Origin: Treponema sp. UBA1793
GTDB lineage: Bacteria > Spirochaetota > Spirochaetia > Treponematales > Treponemataceae
Direction of reading: 5' to 3'
Length of the DNA: 50,671 bases
Assembly (NCBI GenBank): GCA_002314445.1
Contig: DCFX01000081.1
Location: 1-50,671 of the forward strand
Each line of letters begins with the position of its first letter. Within the stretch, counting starts at the first letter, position 1. Under the pieces are notes generated by a model. It saw only the letters and a program-made list of their open reading frames with translations, made no database searches and had not been told where the DNA came from. The translations under genes were made by a program, and so were the position numbers. Below are positions 32,627 through 40,541 of this stretch, in pieces.

Positions 32627-35053
32627 TTAATAGTTATGTTTATTGCCGAAGAAATATTCTCCGGCTTCAGTATCACCTGACACCGCATCTATCGTAGTAA
32701 ACGTTATGGTCTGCCTCGTCACGCTGCCTTCACGCGCCCAATCCGTAGCTTTGAGTACATAACCTTTGAAGGTTCCGAAAGTCGTACTACCGTCAGCATT
32801 TGTAAGCATTATTGTCAGTGTATATCCGTCGCTGCCAAGTGTCCATGTGCCGCCGTAGGTATCTCCGCTGACAGTTCCGTCTGAACCGAGTGTCATTGAA
32901 ACTGACGCCGTCGGCGCAGCGTCACACGTGTTGTATTTACTGGAAACGGTCTCTCCATACACCGTCGGAATACTAGTACCGGTTCCCCGTACAGTAAGCA
33001 CGGCATCGTACGTACCGACAATATCCGATACGGTCATCGCATTCAGTTTCTCGTCGTTCCCGTCGTAATCATCATAATATTCATTCTGATTTAAAACCGG
33101 CCAGCCGTCTGCAGTAAAGAACATCTGCCTGCACTGAAGATAGAAATAGTAACCTGCCTTAAAGTTAGTACGCGTATGGCAGGCAAATATAATTTTGCCG
33201 TCGTTTGTACGCAAAACAGATTCTCCGCCGGGACACCGCCAGCTGTATTCACTATCGAACGCGGTTCCGCCGATTATCTTACTTCCGGCTGCATGATATT
33301 TTCCGCTTTCTGTCGCAGAGGAAAACGACATACTTTTCCCGCCCGCATCATAGAACGGTCCGGTAATGGTAGTGCTGCGGCCCATGCCGACACGGTATTC
33401 ATAGTCCAAATTTCCCAAAGAAACAAAAAGATAATAATAACCGGTATTACCGTTATAAATGAGCTGGGCACCCTCATACCCCGCTCCGTAGCCGCCGCCG
33501 ATTTTCGTAAAACAGGAACTCATTGTTTCTTCATCAAGCGGATGCGTAAGTATGTTTCCGCTTGAATCGACAGGCTGTAATGTATCTTCATCGACATAGA
33601 TAAGAGATATACCGCCCTTCCACGAGCCAAACGTCACTGCATAACAGGAAGTTGAACCGACTGTAAACGTTTTGAGGCTGCCGTCGGAAATATCGTACAC
33701 GAATTCAGGATCAATTGCCCCAAACCCCGCCTTCCAGTTAGACGATGAATCCTCTGAACTGCTTGTCGTATTATATGCTGCCGTGTTGTTTGATGTTCTC
33801 AAATCGCCGCAATAACCAGTCCCGGCCGCCGTATAGTATATCGTTTTTCCGTCTGCGGAAGCCGCCGTCACGACGCACGTTCCCGTGGATGCCGTGTATG
33901 ATGCAGTGACAATAATTTCCGTTCCGTCAGCAAATATCTTTCCAAAATAATCAGCTGCATTCGAATCATCAAACTGGAAACTGTACGTCGACGACACGCG
34001 AAGTTTAGTCCCGCTGGAAGAATTACCGTATCCGTACATATTGTTGTTCACTCCGCTGTTCGGAGTAAAGTCATTTGTCCAGTTGTCCGCCCGTAAATAC
34101 CAGCCGGCCTTTGTATCATTGTCTACAAGCGCAAACGACCATTTCTGCCAGTTGTTGTCCCCGGTGTCATCAAGCGTTATATCGTACTTGATGGTAAAGT
34201 CTCCGGTTAATCCGGTAACTCCTGAATATGCCGTTGTCGAAACATCATACCAGTTTCCTGTCGCTGCAAGCGTCTTAGTAACAGAGTCAGTTGCAGTTCC
34301 GCTGTCTGTCGTTGTGGTTATGCTGTTCACTGTCATCTTTGTCATTTCGCCGCCGATGTACGCGGACATTCCCTTTGACGGTTTATTCCAGGTATAGCGG
34401 ACAAGTGTTGAATTTTCGTATGTCGACGAATCATACTCATGTGCCGGTTTGAACGGCCCCGTCGGACTGTCCGCAATTGCAAGGCCTATCCACGCAGTAG
34501 GGCCGCTCTCATTAGAACTGTCGAACCCTTTTACGTTGTCGGTAATAATGCCGTGAAACATGTAATATTTCCCGTTCTTTTTTATCACTGTCGGAGCCCA
34601 CGTCGTCGCAGTATAGTCAGAATTGCTGCCAAGCGTTTCCGTCGTGCCGTTTGCAACTTCTCCTGTGGTAATAAGCATATCGGGATCCCAGTTTCCCTGC
34701 AGAGCGGACGAACTGCTGCATGTCCAGTTTACAAGATCGGTCGAACTGCGCACCTGCAGACCTGTTTTATGAGCGTTTCCAATCGATGCATCAGTAGAAT
34801 ACACGTAATACGTACCGTCATCATCCTGAAAGAGCTTCGGGTCATGGCAGTTGAGCGCTCCCCACTTTGACTGTGAAGTTGCATTTGTCGTAGCAGTCGT
34901 ATATTTTGTGGAAACAATAGTATCCAGCCCGTCCGTCGTATTACCGCCATTATCTGTTGAGCCGGACGTATCGTCCGCAAGTTTGCAGCCGGCTGACATA
35001 ATTGCAATCAAAGCCAGAACTGCGGAAAAATGTCTCTTATTAATTTTTTTCAT
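32627..35053 (-). CDS. GH43 arabinanase lipoprotein with inserted beta-sandwich domain (paralogue A)
   Basis: An 808-residue GH43 protein with a lipobox (IAIMSAGCKLADD; Cys23) and a Thr/Ser/Gly-rich tether, so probably surface-anchored. Base Asp71 is in NCHDPKLFQ, the second Asp in GAIDPEFV, and acid Glu in GYEGAQLIY. Relative to the neighbour at 30144, about 200 residues are inserted (about 235-440) just before the IDPE blade. They read like a LamG/concanavalin-type sandwich (GDFTIKYDITLDDTGDNNW, WSFALVDNDTKAGWYLRADNW). The C-terminal arabinanase beta domain is present. WAPDV reads WAPTV, as in the neighbour; that Asp is not part of the triad. Confidence 0.88.
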   Translation of the reverse strand: MKKINKRHFSAVLALIAIMSAGCKLADDTSGSTDNGGNTTDGLDTIVSTKYTTATTNATSQSKWGALNCHDPKLFQDDDGTYYVYSTDASIGNAHKTGLQVRSSTDLVNWTCSSSSALQGNWDPDMLITTGEVANGTTETLGSNSDYTATTWAPTVIKKNGKYYMFHGIITDNVKGFDSSNESGPTAWIGLAIADSPTGPFKPAHEYDSSTYENSTLVRYTWNKPSKGMSAYIGGEMTKMTVNSITTTTDSGTATDSVTKTLAATGNWYDVSTTAYSGVTGLTGDFTIKYDITLDDTGDNNWQKWSFALVDNDTKAGWYLRADNWTNDFTPNSGVNNNMYGYGNSSSGTKLRVSSTYSFQFDDSNAADYFGKIFADGTEIIVTASYTASTGTCVVTAASADGKTIYYTAAGTGYCGDLRTSNNTAAYNTTSSSEDSSSNWKAGFGAIDPEFVYDISDGSLKTFTVGSTSCYAVTFGSWKGGISLIYVDEDTLQPVDSSGNILTHPLDEETMSSCFTKIGGGYGAGYEGAQLIYNGNTGYYYLFVSLGNLDYEYRVGMGRSTTITGPFYDAGGKSMSFSSATESGKYHAAGSKIIGGTAFDSEYSWRCPGGESVLRTNDGKIIFACHTRTNFKAGYYFYLQCRQMFFTADGWPVLNQNEYYDDYDGNDEKLNAMTVSDIVGTYDAVLTVRGTGTSIPTVYGETVSSKYNTCDAAPTASVSMTLGSDGTVSGDTYGGTWTLGSDGYTLTIMLTNADGSTTFGTFKGYVLKATDWAREGSVTRQTITFTTIDAVSGDTEAGEYFFGNKHNY

Positions 35054-35071
35054 TATCGGGTTATTCCTGTC

Positions 35072-36550
35072 CTATTTTTTCGTGCTGAGTTTTCTCGTTC
35101 TCTTTGCCCACCATGCCTGGCCGTCAGTATCTATACCAGTGAATACGATGCACGCCCTGCCGTTCTCCCAGTCCCAGGATGGAAGCAGCTTTCCCTTTAT
35201 TTCGGCCTTATTTCCGTCTTCATCTGCAAGCAAGAGCTTCATGCCGTCGTCCCCATCCATTTCCCATGAACCGGTATATTCTCCAGTTACAGTCTTATCC
35301 GGCATAAAACCTGCTTCCTTTGAAACTGCATCCATAATGGCGCACCGTTCATGCTTCACAAGTTCCCATTTACCGTTCACAGATTCTTCGGGAATTTTCT
35401 GTTCCTTTTCCCCCGCATAGCGTTCGGGAGATGCCATCGGCCAGCCGTCGTCCGACCAGAGGAGCTTACGCACGTTGAGAAAAGCCCAGTTATGATCGCG
35501 TTCAATGCGGGCATGATGCACGACGTACCATTCGCCGTTATCGTTAAGAACTGAATTGTGTCCGGGTGCGGCCCATCCCTCGCCGTTCTTGAAAGCAAAT
35601 CCGCCCATGAGTTTGTAACCCACGTTTGCCGCAATAATTTCCACATCGTCGGGAACATCATCGCTGTAAGGATAGTCTGTCATTTTTTGACCTGATATGT
35701 CGTAATACGGACCTTCAACGCTGTCGGCTCTTCCGACACGAATGTTGTAATCCGAAGAAAGTGAATCATAACTTACGAAAAGATAATATTTTTTAAATTG
35801 AGGATTATAAATGATATACGGCCCTTCCTCTCCGGCACTGTCTCCGCGGGTCGCAATAATTTTCCCCGGCCCCTTTCCGGCAGAAAGGCCAGTCGCCTCG
35901 TCCATCTTCATTAAATGGATACCGTCGAAAAACGAGCCGTATACCATCCATAGCTTTTTATCATTATCGAAAAAAACGCACGGATCTATTGCATTTTCAT
36001 CGCTTGTATAGTCTGATTTATAAATAATACCTTTATCTGTCCATGGGCCGCTTATTTTATCGGCAACCGCATAACAGATACACGATGTCTGCGAACCCAT
36101 CTTAGACGCAGCGTAGTACAGATAATATTTTTTGCCAAGTTTTATTACATCAGGAGCCCACAAAGCCGATGCATCTGAATAATCCTTCGCTGCTTTGGGA
36201 ATTCCGTCCAGGGCTGTACCGACATACGTCCAGTTTACAAGATCTTTTGATTTACGTACCTGCAGTCCCTGTGTCGATGCACGTCCGACTGCAACATCGC
36301 TTGAAAATATCCAGTATGTATCGCCGTCTTTATATATTGAAGGATCATGTCCGTTCAGATATCCCCATTTGCCTGTATCATTAATCGCTGCCGACTGCAT
36401 AAGAAACGTATCCTGAGGACGAGGAGGATATGTGATACCTGACGGATTTGTTTCAGAAAAAACGGGAATTGCTAACAGGCTGCACAGTATAAACGCAGCG
36501 GTTTCCTTATGAAAATCATGATTTGAAAACTGTTTAAAAAAAATATGCAT
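35072..36550 (-). CDS. Secreted GH43 endo-alpha-1,5-L-arabinanase
   Basis: A 492-residue GH43 enzyme with a signal peptide (AAFILCSLLAIPVFSE). Catalytic residues: base Asp69 in GHDPSIYKD, second Asp in AIDPCVFFD, acid Glu in EEGPYIIYN. It also has the conserved LWAPDVI, PGHNSV and HHARIERDHNWAFLNVRKL blocks, plus the DGWPMASPERYAG motif leading into the C-terminal beta domain. This is the most canonical arabinanase of the three GH43 proteins. ATG 36550 has AAGG upstream; the frame is open 16 codons further but without a signal-like start. Confidence 0.9.
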   Translation of the reverse strand: MHIFFKQFSNHDFHKETAAFILCSLLAIPVFSETNPSGITYPPRPQDTFLMQSAAINDTGKWGYLNGHDPSIYKDGDTYWIFSSDVAVGRASTQGLQVRKSKDLVNWTYVGTALDGIPKAAKDYSDASALWAPDVIKLGKKYYLYYAASKMGSQTSCICYAVADKISGPWTDKGIIYKSDYTSDENAIDPCVFFDNDKKLWMVYGSFFDGIHLMKMDEATGLSAGKGPGKIIATRGDSAGEEGPYIIYNPQFKKYYLFVSYDSLSSDYNIRVGRADSVEGPYYDISGQKMTDYPYSDDVPDDVEIIAANVGYKLMGGFAFKNGEGWAAPGHNSVLNDNGEWYVVHHARIERDHNWAFLNVRKLLWSDDGWPMASPERYAGEKEQKIPEESVNGKWELVKHERCAIMDAVSKEAGFMPDKTVTGEYTGSWEMDGDDGMKLLLADEDGNKAEIKGKLLPSWDWENGRACIVFTGIDTDGQAWWAKRTRKLSTKK

Positions 36551-36589
36551 GCCTTTTACCTTACTAAATAGTTTGTTAACAAAAAAACA

Positions 36590-36622
36590 GGTATACACGC
36601 GCCATTAGCTGTCGTGTATACC
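36590..36622. terminator. Stem-loop between the LamG and GH43 genes
   Basis: Perfect 10-bp stem GGTATACACG/CGTGTATACC with a 13-nt loop. On the minus strand it is followed by TGTTTTTTT, so it may attenuate transcription entering the GH43 genes. Confidence 0.7.
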
Positions 36623-36648
36623 TTTTCCGCATTCATCCTGCAGCCTGA

Positions 36649-37389
36649 TTATTTCGCAGCAGGAAGCCCCTTCATGATCGTCTTAATCTGTTTTCCGGTT
36701 GCACATGTACCGGAAACGAATATCTCATCAACTGCACCTGCAAAAAGCGGGTCTGCACTCCAGTTAGAGCGGCCGACATACGCCTGCCCGTGAACAAAGC
36801 CGGAGAGCTTATTAGTGCACGGAACCTGTTGAATAAGATTACCGTTTACGTACAAACTGGCTTTACCGTCTCCAAGCGTAAAGGCAACATGAGTCCACTG
36901 TCCCGCAGCAGGTGTTGCAGCAAGCAGTGTAACAGGAGTGCCCTGTGTGCCGAATACATCAAGCCGCAGCTGATGTTCTACACCGGCATACCCGAGCCAC
37001 AAATCAGTTGTAGCGCCGTCTCCGATATCTACGATGCGCGCCCAGTCTTTCCACATATCCGGTTTTACCCATGCTGCGAATGTAAATTCATCGCTGTCAA
37101 ACACGCTTTCATCAAGTGTCAGGTAACAGTCGGAACCGTTGAAAACCATTGCCTTGCCAAATTTACCATCCGTAAGTGTGCCGTCACCGCCGGCATAACC
37201 GACCAAATCGTTTCCCGATGCATCGGGAACATCTCCGTCCTCAATCGGTTCCTCAAAATTATAAATACTTAAAGCAGGCGGAATGTCTCCGCCTGCACTA
37301 CCGGAAGCACCGGCTTCTTTTGTTGATGCGCACCCTGCAAAAGCAATAGCCGCAGCCGCACACATAATCCCTGTAAGGATTTTTTTCAT
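36649..37389 (-). CDS. LamG-domain lipoprotein
   Basis: A 246-residue lipoprotein (lipobox IAFAGCAST) with a single LamG/concanavalin-A-like domain: GKFGKAMVFNGSDCYLTL, EFTFAAWVKPDMWKDWARIVDIGD, GQWTHVAFTLGDGKASLYVNGNLI and FAGAVDEIFVSG. Such domains bind glycans. It lies between the barrel gene and the GH43 genes and is probably an arabinan-capturing surface protein. ATG 37389 follows GGAGG. Confidence 0.85.
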   Translation of the reverse strand: MKKILTGIMCAAAAIAFAGCASTKEAGASGSAGGDIPPALSIYNFEEPIEDGDVPDASGNDLVGYAGGDGTLTDGKFGKAMVFNGSDCYLTLDESVFDSDEFTFAAWVKPDMWKDWARIVDIGDGATTDLWLGYAGVEHQLRLDVFGTQGTPVTLLAATPAAGQWTHVAFTLGDGKASLYVNGNLIQQVPCTNKLSGFVHGQAYVGRSNWSADPLFAGAVDEIFVSGTCATGKQIKTIMKGLPAAK

Positions 37390-37494
37390 GTTATAACCTC
37401 CATAGATACTATTTTAACACCAGCCATTCACGGCCGGTATACAAAAGTGTGCTGCCCACTGCAGAAATCGTCTGTCATAAAAGCAGCACACCAG

Positions 37495-37521
37495 GTAAAG
37501 TCAACGGAATGTTGACTTTAC
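37495..37521. repeat. Hairpin just after the barrel gene
   Basis: Perfect 11-bp inverted repeat GTAAAGTCAAC/GTTGACTTTAC with a 5-nt loop, 1 nt beyond the stop at 37523. A second dyad, GTGTGCTGC/GCAGCACAC (about 37447-37490), follows. Neither has a T-tract, so mRNA processing or partial termination is more likely than full termination. Confidence 0.55.
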
Positions 37522-37522
37522 G

Positions 37523-38872
37523 TTAGAACCAGAAGCAGAGTCCGACCGGAACACGGTACGTAATTCCCTCTGTCGTATTCGATGTCTGGAAACGGGAATA
37601 CTGGATTTCAATTCCAAGCCGTGCATAGCCGTTGGCAAAATTTTTCTGTACATACGGATAGCCGTACATTGTAAAGTAACGGCCGGCAGATCCTGATGCA
37701 GGAAGCGCTGCTGTATCCATCCAGTCAGAAGACATTGCCAGATCATCACACCATTTGCTGTCTATTCGCGATGTGGCATTTGCGAATGAACTGCCGTTTG
37801 CATCCTGCGCATACATCGTGTTAAGCTGCATACCAATCTGATACGGAGTGCCCGCAAATGTATAAACAGCATTAAGGCCAAGGACATCATAAATAAGCTT
37901 CTCGTTTGTAGCAAGGTAATGGTCATCTGCATAGAAAACACGGTCTTCAAAGTTCACGGTAAGATTGCTGACAGGTTTAACCTGTCCGGAAACGCCTGCA
38001 TAATAGGCAAAGACTTCCTTTCCGACTGTGTTGTTCTTCCGGTACCGGAAATCGAACGATGCATTAAGTGGTACGTTCGGCACAAGATACGGCATATCGG
38101 CCTGAAGATACGCTTCGCCGAAGTAATTTGTTGTTGCACCATCGGCATTGTCATAAGCATAAATACCGGTGTAATACGTTCCCGGTCTCCAGCCGCCGTT
38201 GAATATAATACCGGTCGGGGTTTTATACTGTGCAACGAGTTTTACTTTCTTGTACAGATTCTCCCACTGGTTTCCTGTCCAGTAATTTACACCGTTGCCT
38301 GAAACGGGAAGAATAGGAAGGCCAGCAAGAACTTTGAGCCCGCTGATAAACTGCGGACAGAATTCAATTGCAGTAAGATGCTGCCCGTTGTCGCGGTCTG
38401 CCAGGTTGCGGATATTCTGTCCGCCGAGCGCATAGCCGTTAAAGATGTATCCTGCATTCCACTCTTCAAAACGTCCCGTATAGACAAAAATCTGATCGTT
38501 CAGGAAACTGGCACGGATGTTCATCTGGTGGAACGGTGTTACAGCATATCCGTCATCATCATCGTTTGTCTGCGTAACATCGTGATACAGGCTGTACCAG
38601 GAATTTCCGCCGGCGTCGAGTCGGATTCCGATATTGAAAACGAAATTTGCGGCAGCAACATTCATGTTAAGTTCGGTGCGTCCGTTATAAAAAGAACCGT
38701 ATTCAGCAGAAGCTTTTGTCCATTCCGTAGAACTGTCTTTCAGATTCGTATTTTCCTGCCCCACAGCAAAATTTGTATAGTCCATGTAACCATGAAATGA
38801 TACTGTCTGAGCAGAAAGTAATGTACCTGCTATAAATGCAATAGTACCTACTATCAATTTATTAGTTTTCAT
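37523..38872 (-). CDS. Outer-membrane beta-barrel (porin-like) protein
   Basis: A 449-residue protein with a signal peptide (MKTNKLIVGTIAFIAGTLLSAQ). It has many alternating amphipathic strands with aromatic girdle residues (TVSFHGYMDYTNFAVG, ANFVFNIGIRLDAG, ASFDFRYRKNN, YARLGIEIQYSRFQ) and ends VPVGLCFWF, with the terminal Phe read by BAM machinery. No plug or TonB box is seen, so passive porin-like entry is likely. It sits in the arabinan operon between two LamG lipoprotein genes, which suggests a specific oligosaccharide channel. AGGAG precedes ATG 38872. Confidence 0.8.
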   Translation of the reverse strand: MKTNKLIVGTIAFIAGTLLSAQTVSFHGYMDYTNFAVGQENTNLKDSSTEWTKASAEYGSFYNGRTELNMNVAAANFVFNIGIRLDAGGNSWYSLYHDVTQTNDDDDGYAVTPFHQMNIRASFLNDQIFVYTGRFEEWNAGYIFNGYALGGQNIRNLADRDNGQHLTAIEFCPQFISGLKVLAGLPILPVSGNGVNYWTGNQWENLYKKVKLVAQYKTPTGIIFNGGWRPGTYYTGIYAYDNADGATTNYFGEAYLQADMPYLVPNVPLNASFDFRYRKNNTVGKEVFAYYAGVSGQVKPVSNLTVNFEDRVFYADDHYLATNEKLIYDVLGLNAVYTFAGTPYQIGMQLNTMYAQDANGSSFANATSRIDSKWCDDLAMSSDWMDTAALPASGSAGRYFTMYGYPYVQKNFANGYARLGIEIQYSRFQTSNTTEGITYRVPVGLCFWF

Positions 38873-38896
38873 GTAATTTCTCCTAATTATGTCTGA

Positions 38897-40291
38897 TTAC
38901 TCTGCAGAACCAAGGGCAGAAACCTGCGCAGCCGAAAGAGCCGTCGGTGCAACTTTAAAGTTCTTGATATATGACCCGGACGAGACAGAACCTGCGGCAC
39001 ACCATGTAGCAGTAAGGCCTACACCCACTCCCACATATTGAGTTCCCGTAAAGGCATTAATCGTACCGGAACCATGACTATCGTAAGTAACCGTCACCGC
39101 TGTTCCGTCAACATAATACGATGCAGAACCATCTGAACCGACTACATAAACGGCTCTATGCCATGAACCTGTGGAAGCTCCCGAAGCAGACCAGTCGACC
39201 CAGTTTCCGCCGTAATTTGAATGCATTTCACCGTCGTCAAGGAGTCCCATCATTGACCACTCTCCACCGTTATGGAACGTCCACAAAGCTCCTGCACCTG
39301 TTCCGCTAGTGTTGTAGAAATCACATATAATTGTTGCACCAGCAGAAAGAGTTTTTCCGTAAAGCGGATTTTTCCAGCTTATTGTCGGTTCCGTATCCTG
39401 AGTAGTCGCAGACTGTACATCGTAAACATCAAGACCGGCTTTTCCGTCTATAATTGCAGATTTTGCAGACGGAATGTCAAAATTATAGTAACCATTATCA
39501 TCGACCGATATGGTTTGATAAGAATAGGTAGCTCCCAGCTCGGAAGAAGTCAAAGCCTTTTGATAAATCTCAATATTCTTAATATATGAACCCGTATAGC
39601 CGGAATTATCCCAGAAATCAACTCCGGTTCCGACTGCAATCACATCTGCGTTGTTTTCGAGAAATGTAATCATCTTTGATACATCAGTTGTTGACGACGA
39701 ACTTGTCTGTAGAGAAGTTCCAGAAAGAACCTCTGTTCCATCCTTATATACCGTATACTTACTCGATGTAATTACAAGTGCGATAGACTCCCATTTGCTA
39801 CCGGAAAGACCAAGCGACTGAGTATCCTTATATGCAAAAACAGCCGGACTGCTTGCATTATTTGCTGTCGTGTTCAAAAAGAACTGCGTATTTGTAAACC
39901 ACAAAAATCCGCCATATGTCTTGTCATAAAATCCAAGCACGCCGCTGTATGTACCGGACGGATTGGAATAAACATCAAATTTAATCGTAACGGCAGAAAC
40001 ATTTTTTCCATATAAAGGATTATCCCATGTAACATTTGCAAGACCGATCTGACCTGCTTTACCGCTGCAACCGTTTCCGGCCGCCTGAACATCAATACAA
40101 CTTTCACTGTCCGTTGTAGTTGTATATGAACTAAATGTTGACGTACTCAACGAAAATGTACCGTCCGATTCGGACACTACTCCACGATCTGACGAATCAC
40201 ATTTATCCCGTATCTGCATGTCACATCCAGTCATAGCAAGCAGCAATGAGGCAACTGCTATGACAGCCATTACCATACTTGTTCTCTTCAT
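38897..40291 (-). CDS. Lipoprotein with two tandem LamG-like domains
   Basis: A 464-residue lipoprotein (lipobox LLLAMTGCDMQ). Two concanavalin-type domains show clear internal duplication: WDNPLYGKNVSA (about 90) and WKNPLYGKTLSA (about 310); GSYIKNIEIYQKAL (about 230) and GSYIKNFKVAPTAL (about 440). Probable surface glycan-binding protein, playing the part SusD/SusE-type proteins play in Bacteroidetes. It is the first gene of the seven-gene minus-strand operon. AAGGAG lies before ATG 40291. Confidence 0.82.
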   Translation of the reverse strand: MKRTSMVMAVIAVASLLLAMTGCDMQIRDKCDSSDRGVVSESDGTFSLSTSTFSSYTTTTDSESCIDVQAAGNGCSGKAGQIGLANVTWDNPLYGKNVSAVTIKFDVYSNPSGTYSGVLGFYDKTYGGFLWFTNTQFFLNTTANNASSPAVFAYKDTQSLGLSGSKWESIALVITSSKYTVYKDGTEVLSGTSLQTSSSSTTDVSKMITFLENNADVIAVGTGVDFWDNSGYTGSYIKNIEIYQKALTSSELGATYSYQTISVDDNGYYNFDIPSAKSAIIDGKAGLDVYDVQSATTQDTEPTISWKNPLYGKTLSAGATIICDFYNTSGTGAGALWTFHNGGEWSMMGLLDDGEMHSNYGGNWVDWSASGASTGSWHRAVYVVGSDGSASYYVDGTAVTVTYDSHGSGTINAFTGTQYVGVGVGLTATWCAAGSVSSGSYIKNFKVAPTALSAAQVSALGSAE

Positions 40292-40383
40292 ACGTTTTAC
40301 TCCTTCTTTTAGTTTTTCTGTAATGTATTCTGATTATCAACTTTTGTTGAATTACATCGAATATCACCGATAAAACTACAAGT

Positions 40384-40412
40384 ATGGTAAGGCCACTTCT
40401 TCAATATGTCAA
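40384..40412 (-). promoter_or_regulatory. Promoter of the barrel/LamG/GH43 operon
   Basis: On the minus strand: TTGACA (40407-40412), 17 nt, TACCAT (40384-40389), with a leader of about 85 nt to ATG 40291. The palindrome at 40416-40439 lies immediately upstream of the -35. Confidence 0.6.
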
Positions 40413-40415
40413 GAA

Positions 40416-40439
40416 AAATATTGATAAATATCAATATTT
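40416..40439. promoter_or_regulatory. 24-bp palindrome between divergent arabinan promoters
   Basis: Arms AAATATTGATA and TATCAATATTT around an AA centre. It lies between the minus-strand -35 (40407-40412) and a plus-strand TTGACA (40452-40457), the position expected for a shared activator or loop-forming repressor. Confidence 0.6.
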
Positions 40440-40451
40440 ATAAGTTAAAAC

Positions 40452-40480
40452 TTGACAATCAGCATTTTATGCCCGATGAT
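40452..40480 (+). promoter_or_regulatory. Possible promoter of the secreted GH51 gene
   Basis: Consensus TTGACA (40452-40457); at 17 nt the -10 is GATGAT (40475-40480), with a better TATATA only at 22 nt. A suboptimal -10 fits activator dependence. Confidence 0.4.
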
Positions 40481-40541
40481 ATATATATATTAAAGTATTT
40501 TCGCTGTGATTTAGAAACTATATCAGTTTTTACAGGAGTAT

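Noticed and set aside
30144..35053. Loss of GH43 catalysis through WAPD to WAPT
   Set aside because: That Asp is not one of the catalytic triad; the base Asp, IDPE Asp and EGAQ Glu are all intact.
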